A stretch of DNA of 21,424 nt from DASZVN01 sp035547055 (GTDB taxonomy: Bacteria; Pseudomonadota; Alphaproteobacteria; Rhizobiales; Methylopilaceae): assembly GCA_035547055.1 (NCBI GenBank), contig DASZVN010000065.1, forward strand, positions 1 to 21,424, read 5' to 3'. Shown here piece by piece: positions 15,130-21,424 of the stretch (position 1 is the stretch's first letter; each line of letters begins with the position of its first letter). The position numbers and the translations under genes were made by a program. Under the pieces are notes generated by a model, which made no database searches, was not told the origin of the DNA, and saw only the letters and a program-made list of their open reading frames with translations.

Positions 15130-16311
15130 TCAGTGACGCATGTTGCCGGCCATCTTCCAGGCGCCGCCATCGTCGTACACATCGGGATTGGCCGGTCCGG
15201 TGACCTCCAGGTAGGCGGAGAGCCCACGCTGGGCGCGGCTGAGCGCGTGGTCGACCAGCATGTACTGCCCGGGCACATCCAGCTTCAGATCCACCATCGC
15301 CGCGCCGCCGGGAGGAACGGATGTCGTCTGCACGTCGCGGAGCGGCGCGGAGCTGAGCGAGCCGTCGATGTAGACGTGGTCGAACATCTCCCCGATGATG
15401 TGAACGGACGAGGTCAGGTTCGGCCCGGCGTTGCCGAAGAAGATGCGGACGGTCTCGCCGACCTTCGCGTGCAGCGGCTTGTCCGTGGTCAGCCCGCCGA
15501 CGGCGCCGTTGAAGACGAAATACTCGGGCTTCTCGTCGAGCAGCTTCTCGTAGCTCTGGGTCAGCGCGCCCTGAGTCCCGAGCTTCTGCTCGGTGTAAAT
15601 CTCGCTCTGCATCACATAGTACTCATGATCGACCTTGGGCAGGCCGCCCGCCGGCTCGACCAGGATCATGCCGAACATGCCGTTCGCGATGTGCTGTGCC
15701 GCCATGGGCACCGCGCAATGATAGACGTAGAGGCCGGGCTTGATCGCGGTGAACACGAAGCCCTTGCTGGCGCCGGGAGCCGCTTCCGTGGCGATCGCGC
15801 CGCCGCCGGGTCCGGTCACGGCGTGCATGTCGACATTGTGCATCATCGTGCTGTCGGCCTCGTTGTGCAGATGCACCTCGACGGTATCGCCGACCCGCAC
15901 GCGGAGAAACGGCCCGGGAACCTTCCGGTTGAAGGTCCAGTAGCGGTAGGTCGAGCCGTCGGCGAGCTTGCCGGTCACCTCGACCGTGTCGAGCTCGACC
16001 TTGACCCGCTCCGGCCCTCGCGTGCCGACCGGCGGCGGCACTTCGGCCGGATCGCGCACGATGTCGACCGGCCCCTCGCCTTTCGCCATCTTCGTGGCGA
16101 CCTGGGCGAGTGGAACGGGTCCGTGCGCCACCTGCGCATGATAGATCGGCTGCGCCGGAGCGCTGAAGGTAGCCGCAGCCGCCTCCGGCCCGAACGAGAC
16201 GGAGAAATTCGGCGTGAGGAACGTCGTGCCGAGGAACGAGGCCGTGGCAATTCCGACGACGCCGAGGACACCCAACAGCGCGCGGTCGTTACGATTTTTC
16301 GGGAGCCGCAT
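15130..16311 (-). CDS. nirK: Copper-containing nitrite reductase (NO-forming)
   Basis: The 393-aa enzyme reduces nitrite to nitric oxide in the periplasm. A hydrophobic N-terminal segment (residues 11-29) serves as signal or anchor; no twin-arginine motif is seen. Two cupredoxin domains follow. All copper ligands can be placed by family alignment: type 1 copper H158, C199, H207 and M212; type 2 copper H163, H198 and H355; catalytic D161 and H304. Motifs MMHNVDMHAVTGPGGG, YHCAVPMAAQHIANGM and LVDHALSR resemble the AniA-like branch. I chose ATG 16311 because GGAGG lies five bases upstream; ATG 16323 adds four residues. No nirV or NO reductase gene is in the window, so NO removal must be encoded elsewhere. 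Confidence 0.96.
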   Translation of the reverse strand: MRLPKNRNDRALLGVLGVVGIATASFLGTTFLTPNFSVSFGPEAAAATFSAPAQPIYHAQVAHGPVPLAQVATKMAKGEGPVDIVRDPAEVPPPVGTRGPERVKVELDTVEVTGKLADGSTYRYWTFNRKVPGPFLRVRVGDTVEVHLHNEADSTMMHNVDMHAVTGPGGGAIATEAAPGASKGFVFTAIKPGLYVYHCAVPMAAQHIANGMFGMILVEPAGGLPKVDHEYYVMQSEIYTEQKLGTQGALTQSYEKLLDEKPEYFVFNGAVGGLTTDKPLHAKVGETVRIFFGNAGPNLTSSVHIIGEMFDHVYIDGSLSSAPLRDVQTTSVPPGGAAMVDLKLDVPGQYMLVDHALSRAQRGLSAYLEVTGPANPDVYDDGGAWKMAGNMRH

Positions 16312-16389
16312 GGCACCCTCCATCTTGTGTTCTTCATGGCGGCGATCTGCCGCCCGCCCGTCCTTGCTACCTGGCGGCGTGATTGAAAT

Positions 16390-16407
16390 AATTGAGCCAG
16401 CTCAATT
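16390..16407. promoter_or_regulatory. FNR/NnrR-type operator of nirK
   Basis: AATTGAGC-CA-GCTCAATT is a perfect 8-bp inverted repeat containing the core TTGAG-N4-CTCAA. It is centred 87 bases upstream of the nirK ATG, so a class II start would give a leader of about 46 bases. The fifth base of each half is G rather than the T of FixK boxes, which suggests a NnrR/DNR-type NO-responsive regulator or relaxed FixK binding. Confidence 0.7.
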
Positions 16408-16425
16408 GGATAAGTCGGGCAAATT

Positions 16426-16451
16426 CCCTAAGTAGTTCTACGTATTTAGGG
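16426..16451. promoter_or_regulatory. Inverted repeat with FixJ-like half-sites
   Basis: CCCTAA and TTAGGG frame a 26-bp element. Inside it TAAGTAG (16429-16435) faces CTACGTA (16438-16444, reverse strand TACGTAG) across two bases. Each is 7 of 8 to the FixJ class I motif GTAMGTAG as I recall it. It lies about 127 bases upstream of nirK and just upstream of the FNR-type operator. Confidence 0.5.
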
Positions 16452-16550
16452 CGCCGGCCCGTCCCGAGGACATGGGTTCAAGCGATGGCCGAACGTCCTG
16501 ACGGCTCGGCATGGCGAGGCAGGCATCGTGTGCTGCCGCTTGCGATAGAA

Positions 16551-16700
16551 CACGCGCTCGGCCGCCGGCTTTTGGGCGTCGCTTCCGACGTGGCCCGTCA
16601 GGGTGACGATGCGGTTCTCGACCGCGACGCCGACCTCGCTGGCGTCGGGGGGCCGGACGAATTCTTCGCGCAAGGCTTCCCGCAGCTCTCCGATCGGTTT
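16551..16700 (-). pseudogene. Remnant of a BON-domain gene
   Basis: On the minus strand the translation runs ELREALREEFVRPPDASEVG, then VAVENRIVTLTGHVGSDAQK and PAAERV. It aligns with the first BON domain of the protein at 6990-7637 (QLRQDVVDELEWEPSIDAAD, VAVENGVVTLSGHVGSYAEK, ATAERV). Upstream there is a TAG at 16701-16703 and no convincing ATG or ribosome site; after ERV the similarity stops abruptly. The DNA also matches closely, for example TTCTCGACCGCGACGCCGA occurs in both copies. It is best read as a truncated, probably non-functional duplicate between nirK and the LOG gene. The 434 bp between those genes otherwise holds only the two nirK-side operators. Confidence 0.7.
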
Positions 16701-16745
16701 CTAAGCGCTCCCGTCACAAGCTCATTGCGACTCGACAGGACCCCC

Positions 16746-17552
16746 ATGCCAGACGACGATCGGCAACATCGCAGTTCCGCCTATCGCCTCGCGGCGCTCG
16801 ATCAGGACTACATCCTGGGCGACTCGACGCGCGGGGTGCGTTTCCTTCTGGAATACGACAAGGCCGAGCAGTTCTTAAGGGCATGGGGCGTCGTCTCCAC
16901 GGTCGTCGTGTTCGGCAGCGCGCGGGTCGCGCCGGGGGAGGATAGCGGCCTGTCCGCTCCGCGCCCGACGAAATCGCGGCAGGAGCAACCGAGCTCCAGC
17001 AGGGATTCGACGTGGTGGTACGACCAGGCGCGGCAGGTCGGCCGCATCGTCTCGCAACGCGGAGGCGCCCTGAGGCCGGTCGACGGCAAGCGCCACAACG
17101 TGATCGCAACCGGCGGCGGCCCGGGGATCATGGAGGCGGCCAATCGAGGTGCGGCCGACGTGGGGGCGCCGTCGATCGGCTTCAATATCGGCCTCCCCGT
17201 CGAGCAGGAACCGAATGCCTTCAGCACGCCGGAGCTGACGTTTCAGTTCCACTACTTCGCGATGCGAAAGATGCATCTCGCGATGCGCGCGGCCGCGCTC
17301 GTCGTGTTCCCCGGCGGTTTCGGCACGTTCGACGAGCTTTTCGAAATCCTGACCCTGCGGCAGACTGGAAAAATGCCTGCCATACCCATCGTCTGCTTCG
17401 ACGAGTCCTACTGGTCCAAAGTCATCGACTTTCAGATCTTGGCCGAAGATCGCATGATCGAACCCGCGGATCTCGATCTGTTCAAATATGCCAGCTCGGC
17501 AGACGAGGTCTGGCGGGTCCTCGTGGACAACGGCTTGCGGCTGCCGCAATGA
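16746..17552 (+). CDS. LOG-family protein (putative nucleotide phosphoribohydrolase)
   Basis: The 268-aa protein belongs to the LOG / lysine-decarboxylase-like Rossmann family. It has VVVFGSAR (53-60), ATGGGPGIMEAANRGA (121-136), MRKMH (173-177) and the signature PGGFGTFDE (189-197). Family members release cytokinin-type bases or hydrolyse nucleoside monophosphates; annotations as lysine decarboxylase are considered wrong. Compared with short LOG proteins it has a longer N terminus and a Ser/Pro/Gln-rich stretch (about 63-90) between the first strand and helix. ATG 16746 follows AGGA; the frame is open upstream to 16392 but that part crosses the BON remnant and nirK operators and is not coding. 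It is divergent from nirK and converges with the 72-aa gene 19 bp away. Confidence 0.85.
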   Translation: MPDDDRQHRSSAYRLAALDQDYILGDSTRGVRFLLEYDKAEQFLRAWGVVSTVVVFGSARVAPGEDSGLSAPRPTKSRQEQPSSSRDSTWWYDQARQVGRIVSQRGGALRPVDGKRHNVIATGGGPGIMEAANRGAADVGAPSIGFNIGLPVEQEPNAFSTPELTFQFHYFAMRKMHLAMRAAALVVFPGGFGTFDELFEILTLRQTGKMPAIPIVCFDESYWSKVIDFQILAEDRMIEPADLDLFKYASSADEVWRVLVDNGLRLPQ

Positions 17553-17571
17553 GCCGTGCGAGCTCCGGCGT

Positions 17572-17790
17572 CTAGGCGGCCGGCCGCAGCGGCTGGCTGG
17601 CCGCCTCGTCACGGGCCCGCGTTTCGGCGAGGGCCATCCAATCGGCGAGCAGGCCCTTGTCTTCCTTGGCAAATCGCGCCCGTCGCCGGAGATCGTCGAA
17701 CGTGTCGTCCGGATGGCATCGCTCGTAGTCGTCGCGGACGAAGGCTTCGAGCCGCTCAGGGTCGGCAGCATTCGGGATGGGGACGGACAT
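17572..17790 (-). CDS. Hypothetical protein, 72 aa
   Basis: I do not recognise the family. The small acidic, helix-rich protein reads MSVPIPNAADPERLEAF, then DDYERCHPDDTFDDLRRRARFAKEDKG and an Ala/Arg-rich tail. It has a single Cys and no membrane segment. ATG 17790 has AGGA eight bases upstream. It lies 41 bp downstream of the 144-aa gene on the same strand, so both probably belong to one transcript controlled by the NsrR-like operator near 18297. Codon use and GC content look like its neighbours. Confidence 0.72.
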   Translation of the reverse strand: MSVPIPNAADPERLEAFVRDDYERCHPDDTFDDLRRRARFAKEDKGLLADWMALAETRARDEAASQPLRPAA

Positions 17791-17831
17791 GGCGTTTCCT
17801 TTCTCACGGCGCTCGGTTGTCGGCCGCATGC

Positions 17832-18266
17832 TCAGGTCGCGCCGTCGAGATCGAGGAGCAGGCGATCGAGATGGACAAGGAGCCGCTCGGCTTCGTCGGG
17901 GCCCAGGGCGCGCTCGGCCAGTTCTTCGAAATAGGGCTTGAGCAGCCTCCCCGTGGTCCCGCGTCCGGCCCGCAGGAGGCGGACGAGGTTGCGTTCGAGC
18001 GCGGGCAGCGCGCCGGCCCTTGCCGCCGGATCGAGAATGGCCGCGATCGCCCGCTCCGCCTTCCGCCAATCCCCGCCGGCGACGTGCGTGAGGACGTTGC
18101 TGATGTGCGGGTGACCGCGGAAGAGCGCGATGATCGTGAAGGCCACGCGGCCGCAATTGACTGCTTCGGCCGTCGCAGCGTCCTTCCGGAGACCGGCCTG
18201 CGGGACTGCGAGCGCGCCGGATTGTCTGCCGATCGTCGCCGGCATCGGCATCAAGGCGGCATCCAT
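17832..18266 (-). CDS. Hypothetical protein, 144 aa, behind an NsrR-like operator
   Basis: I do not recognise the family. The protein looks mostly alpha-helical: a short N terminus, a VAFTIIALFRGHPHISNVLTHV segment (about 46-67), then amphipathic helices rich in Leu, Arg and Ala ending in EAERLLVHLDRLLLDLDGAT. No copper, haem or Fe-S motif is obvious (one Cys) and no signal peptide is seen. ATG 18266 is chosen because GAGGGG lies 10 bases upstream. Frames that begin further upstream run through the operator and into tRNA-Glu and are not coding. Its promoter palindrome suggests nitric-oxide-dependent derepression, which fits a position two genes from nirK. Confidence 0.72.
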   Translation of the reverse strand: MDAALMPMPATIGRQSGALAVPQAGLRKDAATAEAVNCGRVAFTIIALFRGHPHISNVLTHVAGGDWRKAERAIAAILDPAARAGALPALERNLVRLLRAGRGTTGRLLKPYFEELAERALGPDEAERLLVHLDRLLLDLDGAT

Positions 18267-18280
18267 GATTTCAGCCCCTC

Positions 18281-18313
18281 GGATTAAGAGGTATTGCATA
18301 TGCATCTTAATCC
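18281..18313. promoter_or_regulatory. NsrR-like operator
   Basis: A 33-bp AT-rich palindrome has arms GGATTAAGA (18281-18289) and TCTTAATCC (18305-18313), with TGCATATGCA inside. The 23 bases at 18286-18308 agree with the remembered E. coli NsrR consensus (AAGATGYATTT-N-AAATRCATCTT) at all but three defined positions. It ends 15 bases upstream of the 144-aa gene start, where a repressor would block transcription. Another Rrf2-family regulator is possible. Confidence 0.6.
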
Positions 18314-18364
18314 GAGCAGAGCTCCGGGCAACTCCGTAGTTTCCCGGATAGGTCAGGCCACTTG

Positions 18365-18440
18365 TGGCGCGCCCAACGGGACTCGAACCCGTGTTTTTGC
18401 CGTGAAAGGGCAACGTCCTGGACCGCTAGACGATGGGCGC
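18365..18440 (-). tRNA. tRNA-Glu (anticodon TTC)
   Basis: Read on the minus strand the 76 bases fold as a full cloverleaf: acceptor GCGCCCA pairs with TGGGCGC, the D arm is GTCT-AGCGGTCC-AGGAC, anticodon stem TTGCC/GGCAA encloses CTTTCAC with anticodon TTC, the variable loop is AAAC, and the T arm is ACGGG-TTCGAGT-CCCGT. Discriminator G and an encoded CCA follow. It lies 61 bp downstream of recJ on the same strand. Confidence 0.96.
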
Positions 18441-18501
18441 CGCGCCGGGCCTCTATAGCGGGCGGCGGAGAGCGCGTCGAGGCTGGGCGACGGTCGCCGG
18501 C

Positions 18502-20310
18502 TCAGTCCGCGGCAGCGGCGTCGATCACCCGGAGGTCGACGCGTTCGCGGCCGCCCCAGCGGTCGAGCGCGACTGTGCCGGCGACGTGGACGCGGGTGCC
18601 GCGCCGGGCGATCAGGCGCGGGCCGAGTTCGTCGGCCATGGCGCGGAAGGCGATGCCCCGCGCTGTGGTGCCGTCGCCGGCGCGGAGGCCGAGCCGGAGA
18701 TGCCCACCCTGCCCGACCGGCTCGGCATGGGCCAGCACATGGCCGGCGAGCGCGACGACCGGGGCCGGATTGCCGGCACCGAACGGGCCGGCCTGCTCCA
18801 TCGTCCGCACCAGATCCGGGGTGAGGCCGGCGGCGGCGACCACGGCGTCGATCGCGAGCGCCGTCTCGACCCGCGCCGTCGCCACCTCGTCGGTCAGGGT
18901 CAGGTCGAGAAACGCACGAAGACCCGGCAGGGCCTCGCCGGCGACGGTGACGCCGGCCGCCATGGCGTGGCCGCCGCCCTTGACCAGAAGCCCCGCCTCG
19001 ACTGCCCGGCGCACGGCGCGGCCGAGATCGACGCCCGCGATCGAGCGGCCGGAACCGATGCCGACGCCATCGGCGCCGATCGCGATGGCGAAGGCCGGCA
19101 GGCCGTGGCGCTCCTTCAGCCGGGCAGCGACGAGGCCCATGATGCCGGGGTGCCAGCCGGTCTTGGCTGCGATGACCGCGCTGCCCGACACAATGGCTTC
19201 CGCATCCGCCTCGGCGAGCGTCGCCTGCTCCAGCGCCTGGCGCTCGGCATTCAAGCGGTCGAGCTCCTCGGCCAACGTGGCGGCCTCGGCAGGATCGCTC
19301 GCGAGCAGGAGGCGGGCGCCGAGGTCGGCGCGGCCGATGCGGCCGCCGGCATTGATGCGCGGGCCGAGGAGGAAGCCGAGATGGTAGGGCGTCGGCGGGC
19401 CATCGAGGCGGGCGCGGTCGGCCAGCGCCGCGAGGCCGGCGCGTCGCCGCTCGGCCATCGCGATCAGGCCCTTGCCGACGAGGGCGCGGTTGAGCCCGGT
19501 CAGCGGCACTACGTCGGCCACGGTGCCGAGGGCCACGAGGTCGAGCAGCGCCAGGAGGTCCGGTTCCGGCCTCTCCGCTGTCCAATGGCCGCGCTGGCGG
19601 AGCAGGCGGTTGACGGCGACCACGGCGAGGAAAGTGACGCCGGCGGCGGCGAGCTGGCCGAGGCCGGAAAGGTCGTCGGCGCGGTTCGGGTTCACCACCG
19701 CCACCGCGGGCGGCAGCTCGGCCGCGACCTGGTGATGATCGAGCACGACCACGTCGACCCCGAGGCGCCGCGCCTCCTCCAGCGCGTCGAAGCTGGTGGT
19801 GCCGCAGTCGACGGTGACGATCAGCCGCGCGCCGGCGGTCGCGAGGCCCCGCACCGCCTCGACGTTCGGGCCGTAACCCTCGAAGATGCGGTCGGGGATG
19901 TAGACCGAGAACGGCGCCCCAGCGGCAGCGAAGAAGCTGCCGAGGACGGCGGACGAGGTCGCGCCGTCGACGTCGTAGTCGCCGAAGATCGCGATCGTCT
20001 CGCCGGCCGTGACCGCATCGGCGAGGCGCCCGGCGGCCGCCTCCATCGCGGTGAGGCGATAGGGATCGGGCATAAGCTCGCGGAGCGTCGGCTTGAGGTA
20101 GCCAGGCAGGAGGTCGAGCGTGACGCCGCGCCCGGCGAGCACGCGGGCCAGCACCTCCGGGACGCCGTGGCGCTGGGCGATCGCGAGCGCAGTGGCGCGC
20201 CCGCCGCCGTCGAGCCGCTCGCGCCAGCGCCGGCCGCGGAACGAGTGGGCGACGCCGAGAAGGGCGCCCTCAGCCGCGGTGGTGTCGCGAACGAATGCAG
20301 CGTCGGCCAT
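18502..20310 (-). CDS. recJ: Single-stranded-DNA-specific 5'-3' exonuclease RecJ
   Basis: The 602-aa protein has the DHH phosphoesterase core of RecJ: FGDYDVDGATSSA (109-121), VDCGTTS (168-174), LDHHQV (190-195) and VNPNR (206-210), followed by the DHHA1 region and an OB-fold-type C terminus. These aspartates and histidines bind the two catalytic metal ions. RecJ degrades 5'-ended single strands in RecF-type recombination, base-excision and mismatch repair. Length is normal for alphaproteobacteria. ATG 20310 is the first in-frame start and the sequence MADAAFVRDTT fits known N termini. It lies 123 bp downstream of lpxC on the same strand, with a repeat between them. Confidence 0.95.
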   Translation of the reverse strand: MADAAFVRDTTAAEGALLGVAHSFRGRRWRERLDGGGRATALAIAQRHGVPEVLARVLAGRGVTLDLLPGYLKPTLRELMPDPYRLTAMEAAAGRLADAVTAGETIAIFGDYDVDGATSSAVLGSFFAAAGAPFSVYIPDRIFEGYGPNVEAVRGLATAGARLIVTVDCGTTSFDALEEARRLGVDVVVLDHHQVAAELPPAVAVVNPNRADDLSGLGQLAAAGVTFLAVVAVNRLLRQRGHWTAERPEPDLLALLDLVALGTVADVVPLTGLNRALVGKGLIAMAERRRAGLAALADRARLDGPPTPYHLGFLLGPRINAGGRIGRADLGARLLLASDPAEAATLAEELDRLNAERQALEQATLAEADAEAIVSGSAVIAAKTGWHPGIMGLVAARLKERHGLPAFAIAIGADGVGIGSGRSIAGVDLGRAVRRAVEAGLLVKGGGHAMAAGVTVAGEALPGLRAFLDLTLTDEVATARVETALAIDAVVAAAGLTPDLVRTMEQAGPFGAGNPAPVVALAGHVLAHAEPVGQGGHLRLGLRAGDGTTARGIAFRAMADELGPRLIARRGTRVHVAGTVALDRWGGRERVDLRVIDAAAAD

Positions 20311-20363
20311 CGCCGCGACTCTAGCGAGGCGGCCGGCGATTCGTCATGGCGAGTAATCCCCGC

Positions 20364-20421
20364 AGGGTGGGCATCGGCTCGCCGACGTCCATGCCGTGGG
20401 CAAGTCTTGCTTGCCCACCCT
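20364..20421. repeat. Intergenic inverted repeat, possible dispersed palindromic element
   Basis: Arms AGGGTGGGCA (20364-20373) and TGCCCACCCT (20412-20421) enclose a second hairpin GTGGGCAAG-TCTTG-CTTGCCCAC (20396-20418). Similar GGTGGGCA palindromes are scattered between genes in several Rhizobiales genomes. On the lpxC-to-recJ strand no T tract follows, so it is not a standard terminator. Confidence 0.6.
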
Positions 20422-20433
20422 ACAAGGGGAGCG

Positions 20434-21357
20434 TCAGTCGATCTCGGGTGCCAGCGCGGGCTGGAGGCCGGCGACATAGTCGGCGCGGACGACGCGGCCG
20501 CGGGTCGGCTGCTCGACCACGGTCCAGGCTGAACGATCGGCGAGGAGCGCCTTCACCACCGCGACGTTGAGGCGGTGGCTGCCGCAGACCGAGCGGTAGC
20601 GGCCGACGAGGGGAAGGCCGGCGAGCGACAGGTCGCCCACCGCGTCCAGCATCTTGTGGCGGACGAACTCGTCCGGCGCGCGGAGGCCGGCCTGGTTCAG
20701 CACCCGCTGGTCGTCGAGCACGACCGTGTTGTCGAGCGAGGCGCCGCGGCCGCGGCCAGCCGCCGTCAGCCGCTCGACGTCCTTCAGGAAGCCGAAGGTG
20801 CGCGCGGCCATCAGCTCGCGGCGGAAGCTGTCGGGCGAGAGGTCGACCACCAGCGCCTGCCGGCCGATGACCGGATGGGGAAAGTCGATCTCGACCTCGA
20901 GCCGGAGGCCGCCGTCGTGGGGCGCAAGCTCACCCGACGAAGCGCCCATCTCGATCCGGATCGGGCGCAGCACCTTCAGCGCGCGGCGTGGCGAGTGCTG
21001 GGCAACCACGCCGACCTCGTCGATCGCAGCGACGAAATCCCTGGCGCTACCGTCGAGGATCGGCATCTCGGGCCCGTCGACCTCGATCACCGCGTTGTCG
21101 ACGCCGAGTCCGTGCAGTGCTGCGAGGAGGTGCTCGACCGTGCCGACGCTGTCGGCGCCCTCGCCGAGCACGGTGCAAAGCTCGGTCTGGCTGACCTCAG
21201 AGGCATGGGCCGGCACGAGGCGGCCCATCGGGCCGCGGCGCACGACGCGCCCGGTGCCCGCCGCCGCCGGCCGGATGGCGACCGTCGCCGCGATGCCGCT
21301 ATGGACGCCGATGCCGGCGATGGAAAACTCGCCCGCGATCGTGTGCTGGCCGACCAT
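20434..21357 (-). CDS. lpxC: UDP-3-O-acyl-N-acetylglucosamine deacetylase LpxC
   Basis: The 307-aa zinc amidase carries out the committed step of lipid A synthesis in the cytoplasm. Zinc ligands H76 (TVEHLLAAL), H234 and D238 (HKMLDAVGDL), catalytic E75 and general acid H261 (GSHRLN) are all present at nearly the E. coli numbering. MPILDGSA (98-105) is the other family signature. ATG 21357 follows AAAAGG. It is the last gene before the window edge; in related genomes lpxC follows ftsZ, which would lie just outside. The gene confirms a Gram-negative, lipopolysaccharide-making host. Confidence 0.96.
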   Translation of the reverse strand: MVGQHTIAGEFSIAGIGVHSGIAATVAIRPAAAGTGRVVRRGPMGRLVPAHASEVSQTELCTVLGEGADSVGTVEHLLAALHGLGVDNAVIEVDGPEMPILDGSARDFVAAIDEVGVVAQHSPRRALKVLRPIRIEMGASSGELAPHDGGLRLEVEIDFPHPVIGRQALVVDLSPDSFRRELMAARTFGFLKDVERLTAAGRGRGASLDNTVVLDDQRVLNQAGLRAPDEFVRHKMLDAVGDLSLAGLPLVGRYRSVCGSHRLNVAVVKALLADRSAWTVVEQPTRGRVVRADYVAGLQPALAPEID

Positions 21358-21424
21358 GCCTTTTCGCTTCTCCCCCTGCGCCCGGATGCCGGCTCCGCGA
21401 CCGGCGAGGCGCCCGCGACATCGC

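Noticed and set aside
16392..16745. N-terminal extension of the LOG protein by 118 residues
   Set aside because: The extension covers the nirK operator, the FixJ-like repeat and the BON remnant, has no family similarity, and ATG 16746 has its own AGGA site.
18353..19585. Minus-strand open frame of 410 codons across recJ and the tRNA
   Set aside because: It runs through tRNA-Glu and reads recJ in the wrong frame; its Pro/Arg-rich translation has no family resemblance.

Overview
The window is high-GC DNA, tightly packed, with Shine-Dalgarno-led starts. An intact FixL/FixJ pair, a FixK-class CRP/FNR regulator, LpxC, a ChaB-like protein and an AniA-like copper nitrite reductase together point to an alphaproteobacterium, most likely Hyphomicrobiales. 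That assignment is an inference from gene content. No CRISPR array, insertion sequence or prophage gene was seen.

Layout. 1-462 (-): the N-terminal part of a small alpha/beta hydrolase that runs off the window. 678-3281 (+): a stand-alone receiver protein (FixT-like candidate), a haem-PAS histidine kinase (FixL) and FixJ. 13256-3282 (-): one long same-strand block of DoxX-like membrane protein, tandem universal stress protein (USP), MgtA-like P-type ATPase, FixK-like regulator, SDR oxidoreductase, three-BON protein, acetate kinase and phosphoketolase. 13483-14304 (+): a second tandem USP, divergent from DoxX. 16311-14362 (-): nirK, a ChaB-like gene and a hypothetical gene. 16312-16745: a regulatory region plus a decayed BON-domain fragment. 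16746-17552 (+): a LOG-family protein. 18266-17572 (-): two unknown small genes behind an NsrR-like operator. 18440-18365 (-): tRNA-Glu. 20310-18502 (-): recJ. 21357-20434 (-): lpxC. The last three features are housekeeping.

How it fits together. The first 18.3 kb reads as a low-oxygen and nitric-oxide survival island. FixL senses O2, FixJ would activate FixK, and FixK-type boxes (TTGAY-N4-ATCAA) stand before the receiver-fixL-fixJ genes, before BON-ackA-xfp and before the second USP gene. Phosphoketolase plus acetate kinase gives ATP from sugar phosphates without respiration. USPs, BON protein, DoxX and the Mg2+-type ATPase are stress and maintenance functions. nirK carries a variant box (TTGAG-N4-CTCAA) and an inverted pair of FixJ-like half-sites. 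A separate NsrR-like palindrome precedes two uncharacterised genes. The content resembles in concept the mycobacterial DosR dormancy regulon, built with Fix regulators. All operator assignments rest on reading the sequence by eye against remembered consensus motifs.
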